NCBI RefSeq assembly: GCF_003390935.1
Contig: NZ_QNQZ01000001.1
Span: 868,001 to 932,000 of the forward strand
From: Lewinella sp. IMCC34191
GTDB lineage: Bacteria; Bacteroidota; Bacteroidia; Chitinophagales; Saprospiraceae
DNA length: 64,000 nucleotides
Direction of reading: 5' to 3'
Shown: piece by piece, positions 16,075 to 25,800 of the stretch
How the letters are laid out: each line of letters begins with the position of its first letter
Position numbering within the stretch: position 1 is the first letter of the stretch
The notes under the pieces: model-generated
Told to the model about the DNA's origin: nothing
Database searches by the model: none
Seen by the model: the letters and a program-made list of their open reading frames with translations, nothing else
Position numbers and translations under genes: made by a program

Positions 16075-17226
16075 ATGGAAAAACTGATGCGTCACAACTG
16101 GTGGAAGTTGGCCAGCGTGCTCATCCTGCTTTACGCGCTGGTGGCCGGCCTGCTGGTCCCGCTCAAGCCCAATCTGTTATCCGTGGCACCGAACGCGGCT
16201 ACGCTTGGGCAAACGCAATCCTTTGAGCTGTTAGGTTACAATACCGAGTTCCTGGCCGACGAGGGGGCTACCCGTGCGTGGCTGAACTACGGGGATGGAT
16301 ATGCTGTGGAAGCGACTAGCATGGAAGTCGTCGACGATCGACGGGCTACCGTTACCTTCGATGTTCCGGAATATCTGCCCAACGACCGCCCGGAAAACAA
16401 GAAGCTTTCGCTGATCGTAAGCGGACCGGTAAGCGGCGCCTTCGTTTCACCCGACGTAGTCGTTATCCGGCAGCAATCCGCTCCCCCCGATCCCGCAGCC
16501 ACCCGCCGGGAGTGGGAGCAGAGCACCATGCAAAAAGGGGACCTCACGGCTTACGCCGGCATGTCATTTCCCTACCGTAGCCTGCTGTCCGAGACCATCC
16601 GCAATACGTATTTCCACGTCAGTCTTTGGTTTGCCATGATGTTCCTCTTCATTGCAGCCGTGGTCTACTCCATTAAGTATCTGCGGCGGAAGAGCAAGCA
16701 GGAGCGAGCCGAAATTCCCGATATCGTACCACTTACCGAACTCAGCCGGCTGGAACGAGCCGATACCTGGGCGCTGGTCTTTACCGGTGTAGGTATGTTA
16801 TTCGGTATACTGGGTTTATTGACCGGGGCCGTCTGGGCAAAGTACACCTGGGGCAGCTTCTGGAACTGGGACATCAAACAATTCACTACCCTAATTGCCC
16901 TCCTTATCTACGGCGGGTACTTTGTGCTTCGGGGCGCGTTTCCCGATCCGGAGCGCCGTGCGCGCTTGTCGGCCGTCTACAACATTTTCGCTTTTGCCTG
17001 CCTGATCCCGCTCATCTATATACTTCCGCGATTGAGCACCACCAGTCTTCACCCCGGTGCGGAGGGCAATCCGGCCATGGGCGGCGAGGACCTGGATAAT
17101 ACTATGCGCATGGTATTCTATCCGACCATCATCGGGTGGACGCTATTCGGCGGCTGGATGGCCGGTGTCGCCTACCGCACCCGGCTGCTGGCCGAACGCA
17201 CGCTCCGCCGGCAAGAGGCCCTTTAA
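16075..17226 (+). CDS. CcmC/CcsA-type cytochrome c assembly protein with an inserted periplasmic domain
   Basis: A 383-residue heme-handling membrane protein for c-type cytochrome maturation. The Trp-rich motif WGSFWNWD (residues about 260-267) and flanking conserved His (TYFHVSLW; STTSLHPG) are those of the CcmC/CcsA family. After the first helix (residues 10-28) comes about 130 residues with an Ig/E-set look (SVAPNAATLGQTQSFELLGY), then the usual opening LSETIRNTYFHV and five more helices. Ordinary Bacteroidota CcmC proteins of about 220-240 residues lack this insert, as far as I recall. The frame opens at 15976, but ATG 16075 is placed by the -7 box 4 nt upstream. The subtilase gene begins 9 bases after it. 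Confidence 0.85.
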   Translation: MEKLMRHNWWKLASVLILLYALVAGLLVPLKPNLLSVAPNAATLGQTQSFELLGYNTEFLADEGATRAWLNYGDGYAVEATSMEVVDDRRATVTFDVPEYLPNDRPENKKLSLIVSGPVSGAFVSPDVVVIRQQSAPPDPAATRREWEQSTMQKGDLTAYAGMSFPYRSLLSETIRNTYFHVSLWFAMMFLFIAAVVYSIKYLRRKSKQERAEIPDIVPLTELSRLERADTWALVFTGVGMLFGILGLLTGAVWAKYTWGSFWNWDIKQFTTLIALLIYGGYFVLRGAFPDPERRARLSAVYNIFAFACLIPLIYILPRLSTTSLHPGAEGNPAMGGEDLDNTMRMVFYPTIIGWTLFGGWMAGVAYRTRLLAERTLRRQEAL

Positions 17227-17235
17227 ACCCTCCGT

Positions 17236-18807
17236 ATGCGCCTGTTCCTTGTCTTGTGTCTATTGCTCGGTGTAGCGGCTTCGGCCCGTGCCCAACGGAT
17301 AGCGACGGAATTGATTTGTGCGTGGCAACCAGGTGCGAATTATGCCAAGGTGCTAAGCCTTTCGCGGGTAGAGACCGAAAGCATTGCCGAAAACATTACA
17401 CTGCTGCGTTTTCCGGATGCCATTTCAGCGACGGGGCGGTTGGCCTCTTTACAAAAGGATTCTCGAGTATCGGCCGTACAGTACAATTATCGGGTGCAAT
17501 TTCGCCGGCTACCCGATGACCCGCTTTACATCCGTCAGGAGAATATGCAGCGCTCCGGATTCGAGGAGGCCTGGGACTTGACCACCGGCGGCCGGACGCC
17601 CGACGGCGTGCCGATCGTAACGGCGGTCCTGGACGCCGGATTCGATACCGGTCACGAAGACCTCGCACCGAATTTGTGGAATAACCCGGGGGAAATACCC
17701 GACGATGGGATCGATAACGATGACAACGGGTACGTGGACGACCGGACCGGATGGAATATGGTCACCGATGCACCGGAACACCCCGCTAACATCCACGGAA
17801 CCGCCGTTGCCGGCCTGCTGGGCGCCCGCGGTCATAATGGGATCGGAGTAAGTGGTACCAACTGGAATGCTCAGTTGATGCTATTCACCATCTCTAACGT
17901 GGCCGATATCATCGAGGCCTACCAGTACATCATCGATCAGCGTCGCCTCTTTCGCACATCCGGGGGACGGCAGGGGGCCTTCGTGGTGTCTACCAACGCC
18001 AGCTTCGGCATCGAGGACGCAACCTGCGATGACTTCCCGGTATGGGGAAGTATGTATGACCGGCTGGGCGAGGAAGGTATCCTCACCGCGGCCAGCGTAG
18101 CCAACGTCGGGCGTGACGCGGATCTGGCCGGTGACATGGCTATCGATTGTCCGAGTAATTTTTTAATCGGCGTTACGAACGTGGACGAGGATGACGTCCT
18201 GTTCACCTCCTCCGGCTACGGACGTATCAACGTGGACCTGGCCGCACCCGGGGAAGCCAGTTATACTACCCGGCCCGACAACGACTACGGCAGTTTTGGT
18301 AGTACCAGTGCCGCGGCACCGTACATCACCGGGGCTATATCCCTGCTTTACGCATCTTCGGATTGCGATCGCCTCCGAATGCTCATCCGCGACGATCCGT
18401 CCGGTGCCGCTCTCCTCATGCGCCGGGCGATTTTGGAGAGCGTGCGACCAGCCCCGAGTCTTGCATCGAATACCGCTACGGGTGGAATTCTGGACGTAGC
18501 GGCGGCCCAGGTGTTGCTGTTGGAGAACTGCGCGTCAGACGACGAGCCCCTGGCGGTTGATCTGCTATTTCCCAATCCCGCAATGGAATTTCTCTACCTG
18601 CGGACCACCGCCACCTCCCTTTCCGCCGAGGCGCTAGTGTGGATGTACGACGTGACGGGTCGGAAGCTAGGTACGGCCGAAACCAAGCGCGTGCAAACCG
18701 ATCCGGTCGTACTGGAGTTAAACATATCCGACCTGGCCGCAGGTTACTACCTTCTACAAATAGTCGACGGGCCACGCCGGGCGACCGCAAATTTTATAAA
18801 GTGGTAA
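17236..18807 (+). CDS. Secreted subtilisin-like S8 peptidase with T9SS C-terminal sorting domain
   Basis: 523 residues: signal peptide 1-19 (ASARA^Q), propeptide-like region to about 90, S8 catalytic domain about 100-440, and a type A T9SS sorting domain at about 445-523 (LLFPNPAMEFLYL, MYDVTGRKLG, DLAAGYYLLQI). Catalytic residues: Asp133 (VLDAGFDTGHEDL), His187 (NIHGTAVAGLLG), Ser358 (GSTSAAAPYITG); the oxyanion Asn lies in VSTNASFG near 254. A Ca-binding-like stretch of Asp/Asn (DDGIDNDDNGYVDD) is an insertion common in Bacteroidota subtilases. The protein should be exported by Sec, then moved across the outer membrane by the type IX system. It may be co-transcribed with the CcsA-like gene. 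Confidence 0.9.
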   Translation: MRLFLVLCLLLGVAASARAQRIATELICAWQPGANYAKVLSLSRVETESIAENITLLRFPDAISATGRLASLQKDSRVSAVQYNYRVQFRRLPDDPLYIRQENMQRSGFEEAWDLTTGGRTPDGVPIVTAVLDAGFDTGHEDLAPNLWNNPGEIPDDGIDNDDNGYVDDRTGWNMVTDAPEHPANIHGTAVAGLLGARGHNGIGVSGTNWNAQLMLFTISNVADIIEAYQYIIDQRRLFRTSGGRQGAFVVSTNASFGIEDATCDDFPVWGSMYDRLGEEGILTAASVANVGRDADLAGDMAIDCPSNFLIGVTNVDEDDVLFTSSGYGRINVDLAAPGEASYTTRPDNDYGSFGSTSAAAPYITGAISLLYASSDCDRLRMLIRDDPSGAALLMRRAILESVRPAPSLASNTATGGILDVAAAQVLLLENCASDDEPLAVDLLFPNPAMEFLYLRTTATSLSAEALVWMYDVTGRKLGTAETKRVQTDPVVLELNISDLAAGYYLLQIVDGPRRATANFIKW

Positions 18808-18880
18808 GGTGACTCCCGCGGGATGTACTCGTCTCATGGCGGTCACTATAGAATCCCTCGATTATTCTCAGGATCAACCA

Positions 18881-18914
18881 CCAAATATTACCATCTAATT
18901 CACCAAATATTTGG
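18881..18914. promoter_or_regulatory. Perfect inverted repeat upstream of the OmpA-family gene
   Basis: CCAAATATT (18881-18889) and AATATTTGG (18906-18914) are exact inverted copies separated by 16 bases, in an AT-rich stretch about 125 bases before the ATG at 19039. It could be an operator or a weak transcript hairpin; nothing tells which. Confidence 0.35.
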
Positions 18915-19038
18915 GCGTAGTGCAGAATTTCCCAATCTTCGCGCGTCCCAACGCCTAGGACGAGCCACCTCATCAATCGTCTTCGGTTGCCGAACAACCC
19001 ATTCTCGTGGGCGACCATTTACTCTCAACTTTTCTGCT

Positions 19039-19935
19039 ATGTATAAAAATTCGCTTCTTTTTCTCATCGTCCTTTTAGGGCTCACTTCCTGTGTCAGCAA
19101 GAAGAAATACGAGTCGCTACAGTCCGATCTCACTTCACGCGACGAACTCATCGCGCAGCGGGACCAGGAAATCAATCGCTACGCGCAGCAACTTGCCGAG
19201 TGTGAACGGCGGGAACTGCAACTCGAAAATAACCTCGAAACGGCCGAAGAGCGGGCGACCATGCGCGAAGACCAGATCGCCGACCTGCGCCAGCAGCGCG
19301 ACCGCCAACTCACCCAGCTGGAAGACCTGACCAAGATGAGCCAGGGAGCCAGTGACAACATCAGCCAGACGCTTTCCCAGCTGGAAGGTAAGGATCGCTA
19401 CATCCGCGTTCTCCAGGATGCCAAGTCCCGTGCCGACTCCATCAACCTGGCCCTTGCGGTCAACCTCAAAAGTGTGCTCCGTGAAGGTATCGAGGACGAA
19501 GACGTGGACATCAAGGTCGACAAGACGGTTGTCTACATCAACCTGAGCGATAAGATGCTGTACAAGAGCGGCAGCTACCAGATCACGGATCGTGCCGCGG
19601 AAGTGCTCCAAAAGATTGCCTCCATTGCACAAAGCCGTCCCAACCTGGAGATCATGGTTGAAGGCTACACGGACAACGTGCCCATCAACACCAACTGCGT
19701 GAAGGACAACTGGGACCTCTCCGTACTTCGCGCTACCGCCGTAGTTAAGGCGCTGGAAAATCGCTTCGACATCGATCCCAATCGCCTGATCGCCGCCGGT
19801 CGCGGAGAATTCAACCAGCTGGTAGACAACTCTACCGCGGAGAATCGCTCCATCAACCGCCGTACGCGGATCATCCTGCTGCCTAAGCTCGACCAGTTCT
19901 ACGATCTGCTCGATCCGAACCAGGTTCCGGAATAA
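19039..19935 (+). CDS. OmpA-family lipoprotein with coiled coil
   Basis: 298 residues. Signal peptide with lipobox GLTSC (Cys18), then a long Glu/Gln/Arg-rich coiled coil (about 22-135) and a C-terminal OmpA peptidoglycan-binding domain (about 165-285) with YKSGSYQITDRAAEVL, VEGYTDNVPI, LSVLRATAVVKAL and NRSINRRTRIILL. It should tie the outer membrane to the cell wall; the coiled coil would span the periplasm. The frame is open to 18823, but the ATG at 19039 gives the signal peptide. Single gene, closed by a strong terminator before convergent tilS. Confidence 0.9.
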   Translation: MYKNSLLFLIVLLGLTSCVSKKKYESLQSDLTSRDELIAQRDQEINRYAQQLAECERRELQLENNLETAEERATMREDQIADLRQQRDRQLTQLEDLTKMSQGASDNISQTLSQLEGKDRYIRVLQDAKSRADSINLALAVNLKSVLREGIEDEDVDIKVDKTVVYINLSDKMLYKSGSYQITDRAAEVLQKIASIAQSRPNLEIMVEGYTDNVPINTNCVKDNWDLSVLRATAVVKALENRFDIDPNRLIAAGRGEFNQLVDNSTAENRSINRRTRIILLPKLDQFYDLLDPNQVPE

Positions 19936-19962
19936 TCCGAAGCCTCTTCTTTAGAGCGACGA

Positions 19963-19998
19963 AGCCCCGAACTACCTCTGTGGTTCGGGGCTTTGTTT
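19963..19998 (+). terminator. Terminator between the OmpA-family gene and tilS
   Basis: AGCCCCGAAC (19963-19972) and GTTCGGGGCT (19983-19992) form a perfect 10-bp stem with a 10-base loop, followed by TTGTTTAT. The T-rich side serves the plus-strand gene; the stem also overlaps the tilS stop codon. Confidence 0.85.
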
Positions 19999-21306
19999 AT
20001 GGTAGCGGATCTCAAGCACGCTTTCATCATTCGGTCCGACGGCAAATCGCTCATCGATACGATACGGGATGATCGCCACGATCTGCCCCGCCTCATCCGT
20101 CAGCACCGGCGTCCGATCCTTTTCCCAGGGGGGCAACTTCAGGTCAATAAAAAAGTCCTTCACCTTCTTTTGACGTCCACCCATACCATACGGACTAAAG
20201 CGGTCTCCTTTTGCGCGGGACCGCAGGTAAAGTGGTAATGGCGGCAGGCGGCAAAACATCCTGTCCGATCCGTCAAAAGAGGAAGGCCGATCGACAACCG
20301 AAAGCTCCATTACGGCATCTCCAAAACCAAACGAAGCGGGCAGTTCATCGATGCGGAGATTAGGTAGCTTGAAATCCTGTAATGCTTGCATCGTTATTGC
20401 CTCCGGCGTAATTCGAGCTACGTGCGTAGGCGAATGCAGGGAAACGTAGCCGGAAGCCTTCGCCATTTGCCGGTACTGCTCTTCGCTGAATCCAAGATCC
20501 TCGCCGTGGAAACGGAGTAGCGTAATAAGGTCACGGACGGATAGCTCCGTTTCGGCTAGCCTAATGGACACCATGCCCTGCCGGCGGGTGACAGCGGGAT
20601 GATCGGCCAGGGCGCGGTTAAGGAACACCTCCGTAGATCGCAAGTGGTCAAACGTATCCCGGAGCGAGGAATCCATGAGCCCCAGATCCCGCAGCACCGG
20701 GACGAGTTTATGGCGGATTCGGTTGCGTTGGTAGGCTAGGGTAGCATTGGTCTTGTCTTCTCTCCACTTCAGGCCACGATCAAGGGCATGCGCCCGAATA
20801 TCTTCCTTACTGGCAAATAACAATGGTCGCACCAGGGGAAATTCGGTATGGAGCGGAATGCCCCTTAATCCTTTGAGCCCGGTGCCGCGAACGAGGTGAT
20901 GCAGCAGGGTCTCCAGGTTATCGTCCAAATGGTGAGCAGTTACCAGCAAGGGATAGCTGTACTCATCCAAAATTTTCTTAAAATGGGTATATCGTCTGTT
21001 TCTCGCCCAAATCTGCAGATTGAACCCTTCCGGCAGGGGGCGGGGTAGGGGCACAACGGCGCTGTGCAGCGGGACATTATAGGCTGAGGCAAGATGCTGG
21101 ACCAGTCGCTCGTCCTGATCGGACTCCTCCCCGCGTAGTTGGTAGTTGCAGTGAGCCAATGCGAATGGTTGGTCTGTCTCACTTAGTAAATCAGCCAAGA
21201 CCACACTATCTACGCCTCCACTGATGGCCAGTAGTAAGGTATCATCCGTTCCAAAAAGCTTTTCCTCCCGGACAAAATCGCGGAAGCGGTCCGATAGCGA
21301 TCGCAT
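19972..21306 (-). CDS. tilS: tRNA(Ile)-lysidine synthetase
   Basis: Modifies C34 of tRNA-Ile(CAU) to lysidine with ATP and lysine so that it reads AUA. 444 residues. The N-type ATP pyrophosphatase P-loop SGGVDS is at residues 29-34; HCNYQLRGEESDQDE and VTAHHLDDNLETLL are the next signatures. The C-terminal TilS domain includes LRSRAKGDRFSPYG and KKVKDFFIDLKLP. rlmH lies only 2 bases upstream on the same strand, so the two form an operon. The 3' end overlaps the terminator hairpin. Confidence 0.95.
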   Translation of the reverse strand: MRSLSDRFRDFVREEKLFGTDDTLLLAISGGVDSVVLADLLSETDQPFALAHCNYQLRGEESDQDERLVQHLASAYNVPLHSAVVPLPRPLPEGFNLQIWARNRRYTHFKKILDEYSYPLLVTAHHLDDNLETLLHHLVRGTGLKGLRGIPLHTEFPLVRPLLFASKEDIRAHALDRGLKWREDKTNATLAYQRNRIRHKLVPVLRDLGLMDSSLRDTFDHLRSTEVFLNRALADHPAVTRRQGMVSIRLAETELSVRDLITLLRFHGEDLGFSEEQYRQMAKASGYVSLHSPTHVARITPEAITMQALQDFKLPNLRIDELPASFGFGDAVMELSVVDRPSSFDGSDRMFCRLPPLPLYLRSRAKGDRFSPYGMGGRQKKVKDFFIDLKLPPWEKDRTPVLTDEAGQIVAIIPYRIDERFAVGPNDESVLEIRYHKQSPEPQR

Positions 21307-21308
21307 GG

Positions 21309-21782
21309 TCAGGAGTTATGATATTTCTCATTCCGCAGGATAGTCATTGCCCGATACAGCTGTTCGAGCAAGAAGAGACGCACCATCTGGTGGCTGAAGG
21401 TCATCTTGCTCAGACTAAGTTGCTGATCCGCTCTCTGGTAGACTTCCTGCGAAAAACCAAATGCTCCGCCTACCACGAAGACCAGTCTACGCGCCGGACG
21501 CTGCAATTCTTTCTCCAGCCAGTTTGCGAGTTCCACGCTGGAGTGGTTGACCCCGCCTTCGTCCAGTATGATCAGGCGGTCCTCGGGATTCAGCTTTCCC
21601 AGTATGACCTTCCCCTCCGCGTCCCTCAATTCATCCGAGCTCATCTTTCCTCCCTGGCGTACATCCGGGAGCGTGTCGACGGAAACGGGGAGATAGTGGC
21701 TGAGTCGTTTGCTGTAGATGTCTTCGCCCGTACGCAGGTACTTCTCTTTCGTCTTTCCGATAAAGTATAGCTGGACTTTCAA
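21309..21782 (-). CDS. rlmH: 23S rRNA (pseudouridine1915-N3)-methyltransferase
   Basis: A SPOUT methyltransferase of the RlmH/YbeA family acting on helix 69 of 23S rRNA. The frame is open from a TTG at 21872, giving 30 extra unconserved residues. The internal TTG at 21782 yields LKVQLYFIGKTKEKYL and 157 residues, the usual length of this family, so it is preferred. The SAM-binding knot segment is VFVVGGAFGFSQEVYQ, followed by LSKMTFSHQMVRLFLLEQLYRA and a C-terminal NEKYH as in known members. tilS starts 2 bases after it. Confidence 0.92.
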   Translation of the reverse strand: MKVQLYFIGKTKEKYLRTGEDIYSKRLSHYLPVSVDTLPDVRQGGKMSSDELRDAEGKVILGKLNPEDRLIILDEGGVNHSSVELANWLEKELQRPARRLVFVVGGAFGFSQEVYQRADQQLSLSKMTFSHQMVRLFLLEQLYRAMTILRNEKYHNS

Positions 21783-21875
21783 GGGATCGGTTTGTTTAGC
21801 GCTGGGACTGGTATCCGGCCGAACCGCCGACACATGCAACGCCGCGGGAAGGCGGTCGGTAGGACCATTCAAAAT

Positions 21876-21932
21876 GCAAGGTAGTCTTTCCGGGCTCTTA
21901 TGTTGCTAGTCCGCTATCTGCCCCTACCTTGC
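21876..21932. promoter_or_regulatory. Divergent rlmH/prmA promoter region
   Basis: The octamer TACCTTGC occurs once on each strand: minus at 21876-21883 (towards rlmH) and plus at 21925-21932 (towards prmA). Each is one base off TAnnTTTG. The plus copy lies about 30 bases before the prmA ATG. The minus copy implies a 90-nt leader if rlmH starts at 21782. Confidence 0.4.
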
Positions 21933-21962
21933 AACCCGCTACCCAATTATACGCGCGAGACC

Positions 21963-22805
21963 ATGACGAATACTTTCACCGCCTACCATATTGACTGCTC
22001 CACCGACGACTCGGATATTTTGCTGGCATTGCTCGCCGACGATGGCTTTGATTCCTTTCAGGAGACCGATTCCGGCCTAATTGCCTATGCCGTATCCGAT
22101 CGACACCAGCATTGGGTTGAGGTGTTGGATGATCTTAAGCAGCGTATATCCTTCACGTACAGAGCTGAAGAGATGGAAGTAAAGAATTGGAACGAAGTAT
22201 GGGAGAGCGCTTTTACCCCGATCCGAATCGACGATCGGCTGTCGCTACGGGCCCATTTCCATCCGCCGGTAGATGGGGTGGCACACGACCTGGTGATCGA
22301 TCCAAAAATGTCGTTTGGTACCGGGCACCACGCCACCACCCATATGATGTGCGAGTTGCTGTTCGAGCACTTCGCGGAGGATCCGAAAGAGGGACAGCGA
22401 TTTCTGGACTACGGTTGTGGTACCGGGGTACTGGCCATCCTTGCGAAGCGACTCGGAGCGAGCGAGGTGGATGCCGTCGATATAGAACCGTGGGCAATAG
22501 AAAACACGGAGGAAAATGCCGCCGCTAATGATGTCGCCTTGAAACGTTTAGTTGTAGGAACCCTGGACGAAATAATTAGCGGTACACCGTACGACGTGGT
22601 GCTGGCAAACATTAATCGCAATGTACTATTAGCATCTGCAGAGGCGTTGAGAGACAATATTCGTGTGGGTGGCAGGGTATATCTCAGTGGTATCCTTCTG
22701 CAGGACGAAAAACGGGTGGTCGAACACTACGGCCAGACCGGCTTTCAACACCTTCGGACCGTGGCGCGCGAAGATTGGCGGGCGGCCGTTTTTATCCGCG
22801 AATGA
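21963..22805 (+). CDS. prmA: Ribosomal protein L11 methyltransferase
   Basis: Trimethylates ribosomal protein uL11 using SAM. 280 residues. The N-terminal substrate-recognition domain spans about 1-95 (WNEVWESAFTPIRI is characteristic). The Rossmann methyltransferase domain has FGTGHHATTHMM, motif I FLDYGCGTGVLAILA, VDIEPWAIENTEENA and VLANINRNVLL. ATG 21963 gives the normal length; the frame is open to 21900. The last bases overlap the start of the large exported protein by ATGA, so the two are probably translated in one operon. Confidence 0.95.
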   Translation: MTNTFTAYHIDCSTDDSDILLALLADDGFDSFQETDSGLIAYAVSDRHQHWVEVLDDLKQRISFTYRAEEMEVKNWNEVWESAFTPIRIDDRLSLRAHFHPPVDGVAHDLVIDPKMSFGTGHHATTHMMCELLFEHFAEDPKEGQRFLDYGCGTGVLAILAKRLGASEVDAVDIEPWAIENTEENAAANDVALKRLVVGTLDEIISGTPYDVVLANINRNVLLASAEALRDNIRVGGRVYLSGILLQDEKRVVEHYGQTGFQHLRTVAREDWRAAVFIRE

Positions 22806-25800
22806 ACAAGTTAGCGATGCGGTATTACCTTTTATGTGCTTTACTGTTTTTGGGCCTGGTATCCCATGCTCAATTGTCCGCCCTAGAACCGGATGCGGAA
22901 CTGATTTCTTTCGAGGAACAGCTGGAAGCATATATGACCGCCACGAAGAATAAACGAGCGGAAGAATCCTACGCTAATTTTATCGGCGTTTTCTTGGGTG
23001 GCGGATTCACAGAAGCCCAGCAGAAGCGTGTCGTTCAGAGTTCGGTTATGCTAGCGAACTTCAACGCTCGCGCTGACGGTCCCATGGCCAATTACTTAGA
23101 CATCCAGATCGCTCTGTCTAATGACGAGCGAGCACAACTGTTTGAAGAGTTTCACGACCTGCTAGCGAAGACGCTGGATGTCTATGCCAGTTCCCCTTCC
23201 TCCGTCAGTAATGTCCTTTCCACTTCGTTAAGCTACCTCACCCGCTCCCGCCTGGATAACAACGAGGGGCCGGAGGGCTGGTACGTAGCGGGTGGAAAGC
23301 CCAGTTTCCAATTCGACGAATCTCCCGTGCTCTTCATTGACGAAGTCTATCGGCTCAAGGGGGCGAAGCAACGAGACAGCTTGCTGATCCAGGAAACGAA
23401 ATTGTATGTGGATCTCACCAATGAAATGGTCACCGGGAAAGGCGGACGCAGCGATTGGCAGCGGGTCGGCCTCCCCTCGGACATTTTCGTCCGTTTGGTC
23501 GACTATCACGTGAATACTAAACGGGATATCCTCACCTCTGACAGTGCGCAATTACAGTATCCGCCCTACTTCGGTGACAAGATTATCTACGGTCAGTACG
23601 AAGACCGGGTTCAGGGAAGTGGACCGCGGGCAGCCGGTGAGGTACCCCGATTCACGTCCAATGATAAGTTTGTTACCATTGACAATATCGGCGAGAATAT
23701 GAGCCTAATCGGGCGCTTTGAACTGCGTGCCGCCCGCATATTCGCGACCACTTCGGAAGATTCCGATATACCCGTCACCCTGCAAATACGCAATTCTAGT
23801 GACGAACTCAAGATGCGGGGTTCGGCCAGGCAATTCGTCGTGGTGCCGGGCGACCGCCTTACGGGCCAGCAGGTCAACATGGCCATCTTTTTCAACGGCG
23901 ATAGTCTTTACCACCCCAGTACCAGTATTGAAGTGGATATCGAAGACCGCCTGGTCAAGCTTAAGCGAACGAACAGCAGCGCGGATAGGGCTCCCTTTCT
24001 GCACAGCGCGAATCACTTCGCGATCGATGCCAATAATATCAATGTTTACCTCCAGGGCGACAGTGCCGTGGTCGGTCGGACCAGCGTTAGCTTCCAGGAA
24101 AAGGGAGACGTTCACTTTGAAAGCGAAAACTACTTCAACATGCTCGACTACACCCGCATTCGGGCACTAGCGGGCTTTAATCCGTTGGAAGTGATTTACC
24201 GGTACCAGCACGATCTCTACGCGGCAACGGATACCCTTTCCGCCAACGGCATCGCCGAGCGCTTCCAGAGTGGACTGACCAGTGGGGATATTGAATCCGT
24301 TCTATTCGACCTGCAATCGCGTGGCTTTCTAACCTACAATCCGGAAAGTCAAAAAGTGATCGTAAATGAGAAACTGGAACATTACGTACTCTCGGCTCGT
24401 GAGGCCAAAGATTATGACCGCCTCGAACTGATCAGCAGCATCGAAACGGAAAATGCCTTCATCGATTTGAATGCCGGTACCATTCTCGTCGAGGGCGTCA
24501 AGCCGCTTCAGTTCAATCCTAAGAAGCAGTTGGCCATTAAGCCCTATGGCGGTCAGGTCGCTATAGTGGGTGACCGGAACCTGGACTTCAGCGGGCAGGT
24601 GTACGCCGGCAACGCAATCCTCACGGGCAATGATTTTCACTTCAAGTACGATCCGTACTATATTCAGTTTGACTCCGTACGCTATATCGACCTCTTCCTT
24701 CCCGAAGGTGGGAACATGGAGCCGGGGGCTCGTAAACTGTCGACGGCCAGTCGACTGGAGCACGTCAGCGGTTACCTGCTTCTCGATGCTCCGAAGAACA
24801 AGAGTGGATCCGAGGACATCGCCTACTTTCCTTCGCTGCAAACGCGCGGTCCGTCGTACATCTATTACGATCAGGCCGACTCCAGTTCGCTATACTCCCG
24901 TGACAGCTTTTATTTCGAGTTGGCTCCCTTCAGTTTGAATAATCTGGACAGCCTCACCGAAACCAACCTCAATCTGGAGGGCGAGCTGGTCAGTGGAGGC
25001 ATCTTTCCCCGAATGAAACAGCAACTGCAAATTCAGGAAGACGGAAGCCTGGGTTTCGTAGCCCGGATTGACAGCATGCCGGAAAGTATGTACGGCGACC
25101 GGGGCGCCTACACCGGAGAAGTAAGCCTGAATAACGGTGGCCTGGTAGGAGACGGCACCCTGAGATACCTAGAGGCTGAAATCACCAGCCCAAATATCCG
25201 CTTTGGAGTAGACAGTGCAACCACGACCGCGCAGTCTTTCGTACTCAATGAGTCCGTTACCGATATCCGACAGGTCCCGGACGTACGTGGAGAAACGGTG
25301 AACGTGACCTTTATGCCCTACGGCGACTCATTGGCCGTGGTGCCCCAGGAGGGGGAGACTTTCGATCTGTTCGGTACGGGAGATCACACCTTCGACGGAA
25401 CCCTCGTTCTGACTCCGGAAGCGCTCCGTGGCGGTGGTAAACTCGACTGGTCGCAGGCTACCGTGACGAGCGAAGACTTCAGCTTCGGCGCGAAGGACGT
25501 GCAAATCGATACGGCCAGTGTAAGCATCAAGAGCCAGGAGGATCCGGGCAGTCTCGCCCTAACCACCAACAATGTCAATGCCGATTTCAATTTCGCTACC
25601 GGGGAGGCTTCCTTCGGCTCCAACGGGAACGAACTCAATACCGAACTTCCGTACATCCAGTTCCGCACTTCCAGCGATCGCTTCGATTGGGACATGGCCG
25701 GCGGCAACATTACCTTCGAAACCAGCGAGGGAAAGGATCGCTTCTCGAGCATTAATCCCGATCAGGATAGCCTGACCTTCACCGGTACAACCGCCGTCTA

